Positions 48,600-56,600 of a DNA stretch of 64,000 nt are shown here, piece by piece. The position numbers and the translations under genes are program-made. The stretch covers positions 4,379,730 to 4,443,729 of the forward strand of contig JAVSMS010000001.1 in assembly GCA_032027085.1 (NCBI GenBank), written 5' to 3'. The notes beneath the pieces are model-generated. The model saw nothing but the letters and a program-made list of their open reading frames with translations. It searched no databases and was not told the origin of the DNA. This DNA comes from Pseudorhodoplanes sp. Its GTDB lineage: Bacteria; Pseudomonadota; Alphaproteobacteria; Rhizobiales; Xanthobacteraceae. Within the stretch, counting starts at the first letter, position 1, and the number at the start of each line of letters is the position of its first letter.

Positions 48600-49370
48600 T
48601 TACGAATAGGGAGCCATTTCGCGCAGAACGCCGCCGAGAAACTCGAGAAACGTGCCCATCATGGCACTGACGACAAGCAGGAGGATGAGAAAGCCGATCA
48701 GGATCGATAGCGGCATGCCGACAAAGAAAACCTGCATCTGCGGCATCAACCGCGACAGGATGCCGAGTCCGAGGTTGAAGAGAAGGCCGAAGACCAGAAA
48801 CGGCGCCGACAATTGGATCCCGACCTTGAAGGCGGCCGCCACCGTCCTGGTGAACAGGGCCGCGATGTCGCCCGCGAGAAATGCCGCACCCGGCGCGAAC
48901 AAACGATAGCTATCATTCAGCGCCGCGATCACGAGGTAATGCAGATCGGTCGCGAAAACGAGCGTGACGCCGAGAATGGTGAGAAAGTTGCCAACAATGA
49001 CGTTCTGCTGGCCCTGCGTCGGGTCGACGGCGGTGACAAAGCCAAGGCCCATCTGCTGCGCCACCACCGCGCCGGCAACCTGCAACGCGGAAATGGTCAG
49101 GCGCGCGGTCAGTCCGAGCACCACGCCGAGCAGCAATTCCTGACCAAGCATCAGCAAGACCGGCCCGAATTGCCGCAGATCAATACTGTAGGCGTTGCGA
49201 TGCAAGGGCAGGAAAATCGCCGCCAAAACGAGCGCAATGGTAAGGCGCACGCGCACCGGCACGGTCAATTCGCCAAGGCCCGGAAGCAGCATCACCATCG
49301 TTCCGATGCGGGCAAAGACCAGCATGAAAGCCGCGGCCAGCGATGGAAGGACGGAGACGTCAATGCTCAT
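48600..49370 (-). CDS. fliR: Flagellar export protein FliR
   Basis: Integral membrane export-gate component, 256 residues with six hydrophobic segments (LAAAFMLVFARIGTMVMLLP at the start; GQELLLGVVLGLTARLTISAL; GFVTAVDPTQGQQNVIVGNFL region). FliP, FliQ and FliR form the helical gate complex. It lies between fliQ and flhB with short gaps, in the usual order. Confidence 0.96.
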   Translation of the reverse strand: MSIDVSVLPSLAAAFMLVFARIGTMVMLLPGLGELTVPVRVRLTIALVLAAIFLPLHRNAYSIDLRQFGPVLLMLGQELLLGVVLGLTARLTISALQVAGAVVAQQMGLGFVTAVDPTQGQQNVIVGNFLTILGVTLVFATDLHYLVIAALNDSYRLFAPGAAFLAGDIAALFTRTVAAAFKVGIQLSAPFLVFGLLFNLGLGILSRLMPQMQVFFVGMPLSILIGFLILLLVVSAMMGTFLEFLGGVLREMAPYS

Positions 49371-49382
49371 TCAGATGCGGTC

Positions 49383-49646
49383 TCAGCCGCCAGTAATGCG
49401 GCTCGCCAGCCGCAGCATGTGGCCCTGCATGATGTCGGCCATGAACGGCAGGGCGACCAACATGGCAATGAAGATCGCAAGAATCTTCGGAACGAAGACC
49501 AGCGTCATTTCCTGAATCTGGGTCAACGCCTGGAACAGCGAGATCGCCACACCCACGAAAAGCCCCACCAGCATCAGCGGCGCCGCTACAAACACCAACG
49601 TCATGATCGCGTCGCGCGCGACATCGAGCACTTCCGGTCCGGTCAT
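49383..49646 (-). CDS. fliQ: Flagellar export protein FliQ
   Basis: Small gate component of 87 residues with two membrane helices (TLVFVAAPLMLVGLFVGVAI and ILAIFIAMLVALPFMADIMQ). The sequence GPEVLDVARDAIMTLV is the family start. GGAGGGGAA precedes ATG 49646; the frame's upstream extension runs through a repeat element and is not coding. Confidence 0.96.
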   Translation of the reverse strand: MTGPEVLDVARDAIMTLVFVAAPLMLVGLFVGVAISLFQALTQIQEMTLVFVPKILAIFIAMLVALPFMADIMQGHMLRLASRITGG

Positions 49647-49660
49647 TTCCCCTCCGATTT

Positions 49661-49803
49661 CACCTCTCCCCGCTTGCGGCGAGAGATCGGCTTCCGAGCA
49701 ACGCGAGGAAGCCGAAGGGGGCGATGAGACCAGTGCTAAACATCGAGGCCCCCTTACCCGGCTCGCTGCGCTCACCACCCTCTCCCCGCAAGCGAGGAGA
49801 GGG
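49661..49803. repeat. Inverted-repeat element, family C copy 3
   Basis: CACCTCTCCCCGCTTGCGGCGAGAG at the left and CCACCCTCTCCCCGCAAGCG with GAGGAGAGGG at the right; CCCCCTTACCCGGCTCGCTG lies between. It interrupts the flagellar operon between fliE and fliQ, so it may weaken transcription from flgB-flgC-fliE into fliQ. Confidence 0.75.
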
Positions 49804-49807
49804 AAGA

Positions 49808-50137
49808 TCAAATCGGCATCCGCATGATTTCTTCGTAAGCCTGGATCACCTTGTCGCGCACGGAGACGAGCGTCTCGATGGCCGTCTCGGATTCGGCGAC
49901 CGCAGTGACGACATCCACGACATTGGCCTTACCCGTGACCGCAGCCTGCGTCTGCGCATCGGCGCCGTGACCGGCCTTGACCACCGACGTCAGCGCATCC
50001 TTGACCATGGCGCCGAAGCTGTCGGTGCCGCCGAGGCCCGTCGCGCCTTTGGTGAGGCCGCCCGCCAATCCGCCGCCCGGATCGGTGATCTTGGCAAGAC
50101 TGGCATAGGCATTGGCGGCGCCAATCGGCGAGGTCAT
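49808..50137 (-). CDS. fliE: Flagellar hook-basal body protein FliE
   Basis: Joins the MS ring to the rod; 109 residues. The C-terminal half is typical: VVDVVTAVAESETAIETLVS and VRDKVIQAYEEIMRMPI. It follows flgC by 11 bases on the same strand. Confidence 0.94.
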   Translation of the reverse strand: MTSPIGAANAYASLAKITDPGGGLAGGLTKGATGLGGTDSFGAMVKDALTSVVKAGHGADAQTQAAVTGKANVVDVVTAVAESETAIETLVSVRDKVIQAYEEIMRMPI

Positions 50138-50148
50138 GAGCTGCTCCG

Positions 50149-50559
50149 TCAGGCTTTCAGGATTTCAATCGTGCGCTGGATCATCCGCCGCGTCGCGCTG
50201 ATGACGTTGACATTGGCTTCGTAGGATCGCTGCGCCTCGCGCATATCGGTCATTTCCACCAGCGAATTGACATTGGGATATTTGACATAGCCGTTGGCGT
50301 CGGCCGACGGATGTCCGGGCATGTGCTTGCTGACGAAGGGCGATTGATCGGTACGAATGCGGCCGAGCGCGACGACGCGGGCATCGAGCGCGCGATCGAC
50401 TTCGCTGGTGAAGGTTGAAATCTTCCGGCGGTAGGGATCGCCGCCCGCAGTCAGCGCAGTGGAATCCGCGTTCGCGATATTCTCCGAGATGATGCGGATG
50501 CGGCCCGCCTGCGCCTTCAGGCCGGAGGCGGCGATGGCAAGTGACTTGATGAAATCCAT
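50149..50559 (-). CDS. flgC: Flagellar basal-body rod protein FlgC
   Basis: Proximal rod protein, 136 residues, exported through the flagellar system. N-terminal signature SLAIAASGLKAQAGRIRIIS and ENIANADST; C-terminal YPNVNSLVEMTDMREAQRSY and NVNVISATRRMIQRTIEILK. It lies between flgB and fliE. Confidence 0.97.
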   Translation of the reverse strand: MDFIKSLAIAASGLKAQAGRIRIISENIANADSTALTAGGDPYRRKISTFTSEVDRALDARVVALGRIRTDQSPFVSKHMPGHPSADANGYVKYPNVNSLVEMTDMREAQRSYEANVNVISATRRMIQRTIEILKA

Positions 50560-50570
50560 GATCCACTCCC

Positions 50571-50969
50571 TCAGCGCTTGCCCAAGGCCGTCTTCAACAA
50601 ACCAAGACTCTTCGCGTAGAGCGTGGAGGCCTGCTGATACTCCATCTGGTTGGCCGCGACCTTGAGCATCTCTTCCTCGAGCGCGACGGCGTTGCCGGTG
50701 GGGCGCGTCTCAAACCCGCCGTACTGGCCGGTCCGGAACCGGGGTGGGCTCAGCCCCGCCCCGGCGATATGGCCTGGATCGGTGCGCGCCAGTGCGACCG
50801 CCACGGAGGTCGGCTCTGGCTTGTCGAATTCGGGGGCCTTCAGATCGTGCGGCCTGAAAAAGGGCGTGTCGGCGTTGGCGACATTCTCGGCGAGCAGGCG
50901 CTGGCGCTCCTGATGCCAGTGCATCCTGGTGCGCAGCATCGAAAAGATCGGCATTTCGGAGATGGCCAT
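50571..50969 (-). CDS. flgB: Flagellar basal-body rod protein FlgB
   Basis: Proximal rod protein, 132 residues. ERQRLLAENVANADTPFF is the conserved rod motif; the C-terminus has LEEEMLKVAANQMEYQQAST. GAGGAGCG precedes ATG 50969; an in-frame ATG at 51017 lacks support. First gene of the flgB-flgC-fliE(-fliQ-fliR-flhB) operon. Confidence 0.95.
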   Translation of the reverse strand: MAISEMPIFSMLRTRMHWHQERQRLLAENVANADTPFFRPHDLKAPEFDKPEPTSVAVALARTDPGHIAGAGLSPPRFRTGQYGGFETRPTGNAVALEEEMLKVAANQMEYQQASTLYAKSLGLLKTALGKR

Positions 50970-51034
50970 GACGCTCCTCACCCGGGGGCACAGCGCGGCC
51001 TCTGCCACGCTGGGCAAACTTTGCCGGGGGTATG

Positions 51035-51050
51035 GTTAACGCGAGGTAAA
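51035..51050 (-). promoter_or_regulatory. CtrA-like box upstream of flgB
   Basis: On the minus strand TTTA-CCTCGCG-TTAAC, one mismatch from the TTAA-N7-TTAAC CtrA consensus, about 66 bases upstream of flgB. Confidence 0.5.
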
Positions 51051-51160
51051 TATTGTGGGCGGCTGGTATTTATTGGCTTCGCCTTGAAACCGCCGCCAAG
51101 TGCCAATTTACCAATCGCAGCAGAAGGTCGGGGCCAGCCAAAGAAAGCGGTCCCCGATCC

Positions 51161-51175
51161 TTAAGAGTTTGTTAA
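51161..51175 (+). promoter_or_regulatory. CtrA box upstream of fliO
   Basis: TTAAGAGTTTGTTAA is a perfect TTAA-N7-TTAA CtrA box, 94 bases before fliO. A 15-base palindrome CGGCAAATATTGCCG follows at 51185-51199; its role is unknown. Confidence 0.65.
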
Positions 51176-51268
51176 TATGAGCCGCGGCAAATATTGCCGA
51201 AGGCTTAACAGGTCGGGCGATTCACGGCTCGGACGGCCCGATTGCGAGCGAGGAGCCTGTTCGATCTC

Positions 51269-52264
51269 ATGCTGGAAAGCCTCTTTGGAGCGGAGACGCC
51301 CCTCGCCGTGCGTTTTTTCATCGCTTTCATCGTCGTTTTCGCGCTGATCGGCGTGGTCGCCTGGCTCGTCCGCCGCTTTGGAACGGGTGCGCTCGGGTCG
51401 CAGGGATCGCGCGGGCGTGCGCCGCGACTTGCGGTCATCGAGGCCGGCGCGGTCGATGGCCGGCGCAAGCTGGTGCTGATCCGGCGCGACAATGTCGAGC
51501 ATCTTATCATGATCGGCGGGCCGACGGACATCGTGATCGAGCCGAATATCGTGCGCGGCCAGAATGCGCGTGAAATGGCCGCTCCGCGCGGAACCGGCGC
51601 CGCCGAGGCATTGCCGCGGGCGGTTCCGCTCAGCGAAGAAACCTCCTGGCCGCTGCAGCCCGAAGTCGCACCGCGTCCGGTGCGCGCGCCGCGCCCCGCC
51701 CCGGCCGTGGAAGACACGCTGCAATGGCCGACACCGCCCGAACCCAAGGCGCCAGTCGCGCCGGCCGCCAGGCGCACGCAGCGTCCGAGCGATACGCTGG
51801 CCGGCCTCGCTGCCGAATTGTCGGCGCGTCCGGCGCCGCAGCCCGAGCCCGACATCTTGCCGGTCCGTGCCACGCCGAAAATCGAGCCTCGCATCGAGAC
51901 CCCGAAAATCGAACCGCGCATCGAGCCGCGCCTGGAACCGAAGGCTGAACCCAAAGTCGAGTTCAAGCCCGAACCGAAAGTCGAGGTGCGCACAGCGCAA
52001 CCGGCGGCGGCCAGCGCCGAAGATGCCGATCAGAATCTCGCCGACATGGCGCAGCGACTGGAAGCCGCCCTGCGGCGCCCAGGCGGGCCGCTGGCGCCTG
52101 CCGCCGCACCTGCTGCGGCGCCGGCGGCGGCCAAACCGGCGGTGGAAAAACCGGCGACCCCCGACAAGAAGCCCGCTCCGGCCGCCACCAAGCCGGACAA
52201 TGTCTTCGGCAGCCTTGAAGAAGAGATGGCGAGCTTGCTCGGCCGTCCGCCAGGGAAGACGTGA
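51269..52264 (+). CDS. fliO: Flagellar biosynthetic protein FliO
   Basis: FliO assists FliP complex assembly in the inner membrane. 331 residues: N-terminal membrane helix (FFIAFIVVFALIGVVAWLV), the FliO-type domain (RAPRLAVIEAGAVDGRRKLV, NVEHLIMIGGPTDIVIEPNI) and a long Pro/Ala/Glu-rich tail (repeats such as KIEPRIETPKIEPRIEPRLE) that is probably unstructured. AGGAG precedes ATG 51269. The stop overlaps the GTG of fliP by 4 bases. Confidence 0.9.
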   Translation: MLESLFGAETPLAVRFFIAFIVVFALIGVVAWLVRRFGTGALGSQGSRGRAPRLAVIEAGAVDGRRKLVLIRRDNVEHLIMIGGPTDIVIEPNIVRGQNAREMAAPRGTGAAEALPRAVPLSEETSWPLQPEVAPRPVRAPRPAPAVEDTLQWPTPPEPKAPVAPAARRTQRPSDTLAGLAAELSARPAPQPEPDILPVRATPKIEPRIETPKIEPRIEPRLEPKAEPKVEFKPEPKVEVRTAQPAAASAEDADQNLADMAQRLEAALRRPGGPLAPAAAPAAAPAAAKPAVEKPATPDKKPAPAATKPDNVFGSLEEEMASLLGRPPGKT

Positions 52265-53010
52265 GGGCCAAGATTGCCGCGAGCTGCGTTCGTCGATTGA
52301 CGGTGGCGGCGGCGATCCTGGCAGTAGCAGACCCGGCCTTTTCTCAGGACATCAGCATCAATTTCGGCGCCGGCGCCGGGTTGACCGAGCGCGTCATCCA
52401 GCTTGTCGCGCTCTTGACGGTGCTCACGCTGGCGCCGTCGATCCTGATCATGATGACCTCGTTCACGCGCATCGTGGTCGTGCTGTCGCTGCTGCGCACG
52501 GCTTTGGGCACGGCCACCGCGCCGCCCAATGCCGTGATCGTCTCGCTCGCCCTCTTCCTGACCGCCTTCATCATGGGTCCGGCGTTCCAGAACGCCTATG
52601 ACGTCGGCATCCGGCCGCTGATCAACAACGAGATCAATGTCGAGCAGGCGTTTGAACGCTCGTCCGAGCCGTTCAAAACCTTCATGCTGAAGAATGTGCG
52701 GGAAAAAGATCTGAAGCTGTTCAGCGATCTGTCGCGCGAGCCGGCGCCGGCGAGCCCCGAGACCCTGTCGCTGCGGATTCTGGTGCCCGCTTTCATGATT
52801 TCCGAGCTGAAACGCGCCTTCGAGATCGGATTTCTGCTGTTCCTGCCCTTTCTCATCATCGACCTGGTGGTGGCGTCGGTGCTGATGTCGATGGGCATGA
52901 TGATGTTGCCACCAGTTGTTGTGTCGTTGCCGTTCAAGCTGATCTTTTTCGTCCTGGTCGACGGCTGGACGCTGGTGGCCGGCTCGCTGGTGCAGAGCTA
53001 CGGGACCTAA
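52261..53010 (+). CDS. fliP: Flagellar export protein FliP
   Basis: Core gate component, 249 residues, with a cleavable signal (RRLTVAAAILAVADPAFSQ) and four later membrane segments. Family signatures: SILIMMTSFTRIVVVLSLLR and PFLIIDLVVASVLMSMGMMM, then LPPVVVSLPFKLIFFVLVDG. GTG start. It is coupled to fliO. Confidence 0.97.
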   Translation: MRAKIAASCVRRLTVAAAILAVADPAFSQDISINFGAGAGLTERVIQLVALLTVLTLAPSILIMMTSFTRIVVVLSLLRTALGTATAPPNAVIVSLALFLTAFIMGPAFQNAYDVGIRPLINNEINVEQAFERSSEPFKTFMLKNVREKDLKLFSDLSREPAPASPETLSLRILVPAFMISELKRAFEIGFLLFLPFLIIDLVVASVLMSMGMMMLPPVVVSLPFKLIFFVLVDGWTLVAGSLVQSYGT

Positions 53011-53038
53011 TGGCCTGGACTCACACGTGAACCGGAAA

Positions 53039-53054
53039 TGTTTCACGTGAAAAA
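53039..53054. promoter_or_regulatory. Candidate parS site (ParB-binding centromere)
   Basis: TGTTTCACGTGAAAAA matches the bacterial parS consensus TGTTTCACGTGAAACA at 15 of 16 positions, with the palindromic core TTTCACGTGAAA intact. It lies 29 bases after the fliP stop, outside genes. A second CACGTG, with poor flanks, lies 20 bases upstream (53024-53029). Confidence 0.7.
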
Positions 53055-53093
53055 ATTCCTATAGCCTCCCTTTGTCATGCTCGTAGAAGTGCT

Positions 53094-53177
53094 CATCCTC
53101 GGCCGCGAGCATGTCATCCTCGCCCGTGAGCATGTCTTCCTCGGCCGCGAGCATGTCTTCCTCGCCCGCGAGCATGC
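53094..53177. repeat. Four tandem copies of a 21-bp repeat
   Basis: The unit CATCCTCGGCCGCGAGCATGT occurs four times without gaps (53094, 53115, 53136 and 53157). Copies 1 and 3 have GGCC where 2 and 4 have GCCC, a 42-base super-period. In one plus-strand frame it encodes 7-residue repeats (LGREHV/LAREHV), but that frame has no ribosome binding site and runs antisense to the next gene. Confidence 0.85.
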
Positions 53178-53217
53178 ATGTTCTGGCGATTCTTCGGGGC
53201 GGAGGAAACGAGCACAA

Positions 53218-53436
53218 TTAGACAGACTTTTTTCCGCGGTTCTCGTCCCGTTTCCCGCCGGGCCACCCTTCCCCGAACCAGTACCAGGCGATCACCGCGC
53301 ACGGCACGCCGAGCGCGAGCCAGGACAAGCCATCCCAGAGATCATCGCCGAGCAGCGCCGAAAGGTGTCCAACGCCGCTCAGCACACCGAGCAGAATCGG
53401 AATACCGAACACCTGCAGCAACGACCGCCGCTTCAT
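53218..53436 (-). CDS. Small conserved-looking membrane protein
   Basis: Protein of 72 residues with two hydrophobic segments (LLQVFGIPILLGVLSGVGHL and DGLSWLALGVPCAVIAWYWF) and a basic C-terminus (KRDENRGKKSV). Proteins with this start (MKRRSLLQVFGIP) occur next to PepSY membrane genes in related bacteria, as I recall, and the short PepSY-like gene is immediately upstream here. ATG 53436 is chosen over TTG 53454. Function unknown. Confidence 0.65.
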   Translation of the reverse strand: MKRRSLLQVFGIPILLGVLSGVGHLSALLGDDLWDGLSWLALGVPCAVIAWYWFGEGWPGGKRDENRGKKSV

Positions 53437-53450
53437 ACCCGGAACAGGTT

Positions 53451-53597
53451 TCAAGACGCGGCCCTTGCACCGACCAGCAGCGCCATACGCGCCGGCGCGC
53501 GCGCAGAGCGGCGGCGTCTGACCCAGAGATAGAGCCCGGTCACCAGCACCACGATGGTGGCGATATCGAGCAGCGCCCAGATGATCTTCAGCGGCAT
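53451..53597 (-). pseudogene. C-terminal remnant (or mini-protein) of a PepSY-associated membrane protein
   Basis: A 48-codon frame, MPLKIIWALLDIATIVVLVT then GLYLWVRRRRS and an Ala/Arg tail, reads as the last membrane helix of PepSY-associated TM proteins (usually several hundred residues). The matching frame continues 5' for about a dozen codons (AQRAADLLYGG) before losing resemblance inside the end of the TPR gene. It is therefore either a truncated remnant or a short membrane protein co-transcribed with the 72-residue gene. Confidence 0.5.
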
Positions 53598-53613
53598 GCC
53601 GCCGTAGAGCAGA

Positions 53614-56600
53614 TCAGCGGCTCGCTGCGCGCTGGACCACAGTTTTCACCGTTCCCGTCGGCTTCAAATCGGCCGGCGGCGTGTGTGTGGATTGCTTCAC
53701 CGGCATCTGCCGCGCCGCCTGACCTGACGACAGCGCGCCGACCTCCGGGAAACGCTCTCGCATCTCGCGCAGAAAATTGTCGAGCGTGTCGAAGGCGACG
53801 AGCTTGGCGATGTCCTTGAATTCAGAAGCCTTGGCGCCGAGCGGCGAGGTTGCGATCTCGAAGGCATGACGATCGGGCCCTTCCGCCATCTTCGCCGCAT
53901 AACGCTCGCGCAGACGTGCGGCGCCAATGACATCTTCGCCCAGAGCATAACCGATCGCCGCGCGCAGGATGTCGGCGCGCTCGACCTCTGATAGCGGCTC
54001 GAAATTCTTCCAACTGTCGCCGTGCAGCAATTCGATCTGCTCAGCGGCCTCTGCATAACGCTTGGCCGACCAGAGAATGTCGGCGCGCAGCCGCACCGCC
54101 TCGCGCAGGTCGATATTGCTGACCACGTCCAGCGCGACGTCGTAGCGGCGCAGATCCGACAGCGCCCGCGCCTCCAGCAGCAGCCGCAGATGGCGCAATT
54201 CATTCGACATGCCGGCCATCCGCGTCGTCCGCAGAACATGCTGCGCCTTGTCCGGCTTGTGATCCATCAGATAGATGACCGCGAGCCGGGTTGCGACCTG
54301 GGCACGCGCCGCGCCCTGCAGACGGTTCTCCACCTGGTGCTGCAAAAGCTCAGCGGCCTGCGGCAGCAGGTCCACCGACACCAGCCGGTCGGCAAGCCGG
54401 CGGATCATCTCGTCGCCGCGGCGGCCGATCGGCGTCAATTCGCGGAAATCATAGAAGAGGCTGACCGCGTCGATCGCCGGCAGCACGTCGCCCTTCCCGG
54501 CCAGGAACAGGGAATCGAAGGTGATTGCGGCCTCGTCGTGAATGCGCCGCGTCATCTCCGAATTGGGATGCGCGCGCAGCGCCGTCCGCATCACATGAAA
54601 CGCATCGCGGTAACGATGCTCTTCGGTATAGAGGCGCGCGAGCTTGTGCAGCGCCTCGATCTCGGTCTCATCCCCGCGCCACAAGGCCGTGAGGGTCTCG
54701 AGCTCGGCGAGCATTTCGGCCCGCTTGAGATCGCCAAGATCGTAGCGCAGGACCAGTTCGCGCAATTGCCCTTGCGCCGCAGACGGCCGGTCGGATGAAT
54801 CTGCCGCGAGGCGGTAATGCTTGAGCGCCTCTTCGGTCTTGCCCAAGCCTTGTGCCAGCCGCCCGTTCAGTACTTCGATGGCCGGCCGCATCTGGATGGG
54901 CAGTCCGATGGTCTCGAATTCGTTGACCTGCTCGGACGCCGTCTGGAAATCCCGCGTCTCGATGGTCGAGCGCAGCGCTTCCTTCAGCGCCAGCCGCTGC
55001 AATTCGATCGGCAGCGTCGCAATCGCCGCCTCGACATTGCGGAAGCCCTGTCGCGCTTCCGCCCATTTCCCCTGCCGCGCATACGCAAACGCGCGCCAGA
55101 GCGGCGCATCATGATTGTCGCCGACGACGCTGTTGTTCAGATCTTTCAGCGCCTCGTCCGGACGGTTGAGCATGATGTTGGCGACCGCGCGCAGCACCAA
55201 CGCCGCCCCGTCCTCGGCCGTCGAGCGGTCATCCGCCATGGCGACGTCGAGGACCGCCTTGCCCTCCACGAACATTTCACGCGACAAGTAGAAGCGCGCA
55301 AGATCGAGCCGCGGCGCGGAGCGCTTGTCTTCCGCCGCGTCCGCCGCAGCCGCGATCAGCTTGTATTGACGCTGGGTGAAATTCGACTGCCGGTCAAACC
55401 CCCAAAGCTGAGCGTCGAAAACCATCGGCCGATAAGCCGCGCTATTTTTCAGGCTCGGCATGACGCCCGACAGCGTGAGCCCATGCGGACGGCTGACAAT
55501 GATCTTGTCGGACGACAATTCCATCAGGACGTCGTCCGCGATCGTCTGCACTGCAACGCCATGTGTCGAGGCCAGGGCACGGAACTCGACAAAATCCTGC
55601 GTCTTCAGGAACCCGCGCGCCGGGCCAAGGCCAGTGACCACCAGAACGGTGTCGCCAATTTCCGCATCGTGGATCTTGTGCGCTTCGCGCGGCCGGTCGA
55701 AGGGAATGGTTACGCTCGGTCTTTTGGTGCCGGTAATGTTGCGGGCAATGCCCAAGGGCCGGGTTTCTTCTTGCGCGGAATCGCCGATGGTGACGCTCCA
55801 GGTTGCGCCGTCATTATTCGCGGCGATGAGCCGCGGGCGCTCCAGCAACACGCGCACGACCTGACCATCCTGCGACGGCGCCACCTCGGCCGAACGAATG
55901 GTGCCGCTGGTATCGGCATTCAGGGCGGTAAGGTCGATCCTGTCCTTGCTGTCGAAGATGATCCACAAGGTCGCGGCGCGCTGGAAAATCGCCGCCGGCG
56001 TCGGCTTGGCGAACGGAAAAATCAGCCGCACATCATCGCCGCTGCGGACCAATTCGGCCGTGAGCGCGGCATTCGGATCGCGCGCGCCCTCTTTTGCCGG
56101 GTCGGGTGCGTCACCCGGATGTTCGTCCAGCACGACCGCGGGAGCCGCTTCAGATTTGGCCAGCTTGACCGCTGGCGCCGATTCCGAACTCGCTGCAGGC
56201 GCCGCCGCTTGGCGTGTGGCCGTCGCCGGCTGTGCGACAGGTGCCGCACCGGCTTGCCTGGCTTCTGCAGACTTTAATTCGGTCTGCGCGTCTGATTTTT
56301 TCTCAGGGCGGCTCTTCGTCTTGTCGGCCTGCGGCGCTGGTTCGGCAGCGGCTGGTTTCGCGGGAATGGTCTGAGGCGCGGCAACGCCCGGCGGGGGTGT
56401 CACAGGCTTCATCGCCGCGGCGGACGGAAGCTTCAGCTCGGTCGTCTCCGGCACGCCGACATCGACGACATAATTATTGTCCTCGCGAAAGCTGCGAATA
56501 TCGATCTTGCCCTCAAACGCGAAACGCACCGAGACCGCCTCCCCGAGGTCGCTCTCCTCGATTGACTTCACGGATTTCGGCAAATGGGTCCGCGCCTCGC

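Noticed and set aside
50970-51020. Sigma-54-like TGGCAG-N5-GCGCT before flgB
   Set aside because: Spacing fits GG-N10-GC, but the -12 half does not resemble TTGCA; a CtrA-like box nearby is a better candidate.
51095-51112. TTGGCAC on the minus strand upstream of flgB as a sigma-54 -24 box
   Set aside because: The following GC is 9 rather than 10 bases away, and no TTGC is present.
53077-53532. Plus-strand frame spanning the 21-bp repeats, encoding LGREHV-type repeats
   Set aside because: No ribosome binding site, runs antisense through two more credible minus-strand genes, and loses protein-like character after the repeats.
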